A DNA stretch of 8,286 nt from Acidobacteriota bacterium (GTDB lineage Bacteria > Acidobacteriota > Terriglobia > UBA7540): the NCBI GenBank assembly GCA_021780055.1, contig JAJXZM010000238.1, positions 1 through 8,286 of the forward strand. Reading direction: 5' to 3'. Made by a program: the position numbers and the translations under genes. Shown in pieces: positions 7,476 through 8,286 of this stretch (positions are counted from its first letter, which is position 1; each line of letters starts with the position of its first letter). The notes below the pieces were generated by a model that saw only the letters and a program-made list of their open reading frames with translations, ran no database searches and was not told where the DNA came from.

Positions 7476-7481
7476 CCTCCT
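7476..7481 (-). promoter_or_regulatory. Consensus ribosome binding site of the WxPGxW-repeat gene
   Basis: A full AGGAGG on the minus strand lies 7 nt before ATG 7468. It is the strongest such site seen in the window and favours the long N-terminus over ATG 7300. Confidence 0.75.
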
Positions 7482-7909
7482 CAGGCACTTCCATAAACTG
7501 AATGTCCTCCCATCCTTAAGCAACCCTGGGGCCATTCTCTGGGCTCTCTGGGTAACCTCTGGATTCCCAGAATGGTAGACGTACCTGCAATGGGGGGAGT
7601 TTCGTCCTGCGCCGGGGCAAAGCGTTGTCGTTAACGCAAAATTTACAAACCCGTCGTAACGCACCGAACCCGTCTTGGCAACTGATTCTGCTGGAAGATT
7701 CTCCAGAGGCCACGAACTGTTACGTGCAAAAAGCACATGATATGCATTTGACTTGTTCCAGAACTATGCTGGTGCGTGGCTTGAGGCTGACGCTATGCCT
7801 TGATGGCAGCAAGGGATTGTGCCAAAATAGAGGTCAATCGGGAATTTGATAGAAATGGCGGCTTGTCTGATTCGGATTGATGCCATGACGGAAGTGCTAA
7901 TCATAGCGC

Positions 7910-7914
7910 AGGAG
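7910..7914 (+). promoter_or_regulatory. Ribosome binding site of the zinc-ribbon protein gene
   Basis: AGGAG lies 5 nt before GTG 7920. The reading frame upstream is closed by TGA at 7878 and offers no other start, so this site and the GTG fix the beginning of the gene. Confidence 0.7.
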
Positions 7915-7919
7915 AAGAA

Positions 7920-8286
7920 GTGTACTCCGATCTTAAAACATTGATTGATCTCCAGCGATTAGATCAGGAAATCGCTGAACTTTCCTCCCGAATCGATACC
8001 TTTCCAACCCAAATTCAGTCTATTGAAAAACAGTTAAATGATTTTATCCACGCTCACGAGGAGCGCAAGGCGCACTTGGGCGCGAACCAGAAAGAGCGCC
8101 GCGACATGGAAGGCGACATCCAGGTGATCCGCCAGAAGATTTCAAAGCACAAGGACCAGCTTTACCTGGTGAAAACCAATGAGCAGTACCGGGCCATGCT
8201 GAAGGAAATCGAAGGCGAAGAGGCAAACATTCGCGGCATTGAGGACCGTATCCTGGAAAAGATGATCGAGTCTGAAGAACTCCAGA
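7920..8286 (+). CDS. Coiled-coil C4-type zinc-ribbon domain protein (CT398/CdsZ-like), 3'-truncated
   Basis: The frame from GTG 7920 is open to the right edge, giving 122 residues of a family usually about 240 long. The visible part is charged and helical, with a heptad-like pattern from about residue 5 (LKTLIDLQRLDQEIAELSSR) through the end, as expected for the long coiled-coil hairpin. The diagnostic stretch LYLVKTNEQYRAMLKEIEG at about 82-100 matches the conserved turn region (VKTNKEY...EIE) of the family. The C-terminal CxxC...CxxC zinc ribbon would lie beyond the window, so zinc binding is predicted from family membership and not seen. The chlamydial relative CT398/CdsZ has been linked to protein-protein contacts in secretion and regulation, but the role in other bacteria is poorly defined. 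The gene is divergent from the WxPGxW-repeat gene. Another coiled-coil protein cannot be fully excluded without the 3' half. Confidence 0.82.
   Translation, partial: MYSDLKTLIDLQRLDQEIAELSSRIDTFPTQIQSIEKQLNDFIHAHEERKAHLGANQKERRDMEGDIQVIRQKISKHKDQLYLVKTNEQYRAMLKEIEGEEANIRGIEDRILEKMIESEELQ

Larger units (their letters stand above)
7469..7919. other. Divergent intergenic region with small repeats, no gene recognised
   Basis: This 451-nt gap separates the minus-strand WxPGxW gene from the plus-strand zinc-ribbon gene and must hold promoters for both. It contains a near-direct repeat, GTCGTTAACGCA (7627-7638) and GTCGTAACGCA (7653-7663). The first copy overlaps an inverted repeat, GCGTT (7622-7626) and AACGC (7633-7637). 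A small hairpin TCTGG/CCAGA lies at 7558-7571. I could not assign a -35/-10 pair with confidence on either strand. The open frames here (7455-7736 minus, 7625-7849 plus) have no recognisable protein content or good ribosome sites, and I see no tRNA-like cloverleaf. Confidence 0.5.

Noticed and set aside
7748..7776. TTGACT as a possible -35 box for the zinc-ribbon gene
   Set aside because: No acceptable -10 lies 16-18 nt downstream; TATGCT is only about 11 nt away.
7885..7944. 19-codon ATG frame overlapping the zinc-ribbon gene start, possible leader peptide
   Set aside because: It has no ribosome site of its own and no regulatory codon pattern or attenuator structure.

Overview
The window is GC-rich bacterial chromosome. 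No taxonomic marker settles the host. A secreted protein with WxPGxW (YXWGXW-type) repeats, an Fe-S APS reductase, a RecA of ordinary bacterial type and frequent TTG/GTG starts behind strong Shine-Dalgarno sites would suit an Acidobacteriota-like soil or sediment bacterium. That placement is inference only. There is no sign of a mobile element, phage, CRISPR array, tRNA or rRNA, and gene density is high.

Layout, left to right. (1) On the plus strand, the C-terminal two thirds of a TauE/SafE-type anion permease, cut by the left edge, is followed 58 nt later by cysH, an assimilatory APS reductase. Together they look like a piece of a sulfur-assimilation locus. (2) A short convergent intergenic region at about 1417-1535 contains a hairpin. 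(3) Four genes then run on the minus strand. In transcription order they are a thiolase and a 3-hydroxyacyl-CoA dehydrogenase whose stop and start codons overlap as TTGA, then recA, then a small transpeptidase-only penicillin-binding protein. (4) Upstream of the thiolase, also on the minus strand, is a secreted WxPGxW-repeat protein with a long basic disordered tail. A strong hairpin at about 6104-6151 separates it from the thiolase. (5) A 451-nt divergent intergenic region (7469-7919) holds small repeats and no convincing gene. (6) On the plus strand, the start of a coiled-coil, C4 zinc-ribbon-type protein begins at GTG 7920 and runs off the right edge.

How the genes work together. The thiolase/dehydrogenase pair interconverts acetyl-CoA, acetoacetyl-CoA and 3-hydroxybutyryl-CoA, as in short-chain beta-oxidation, butyrate/butanol-type pathways or polyhydroxyalkanoate (PHA) precursor supply. 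TauE plus CysH handle sulfur-anion transport and reduction of APS to sulfite. RecA, the PBP, the repeat protein and the zinc-ribbon protein are separate housekeeping or envelope functions that happen to be neighbours.

I looked for an undescribed system and did not find strong evidence of one. The points most worth checking are the interrupted 17-bp inverted repeat at 6104-6151, the transpeptidase-only PBP with an Arg/His tract directly downstream of recA where recX often lies, and the architecture of the WxPGxW protein.
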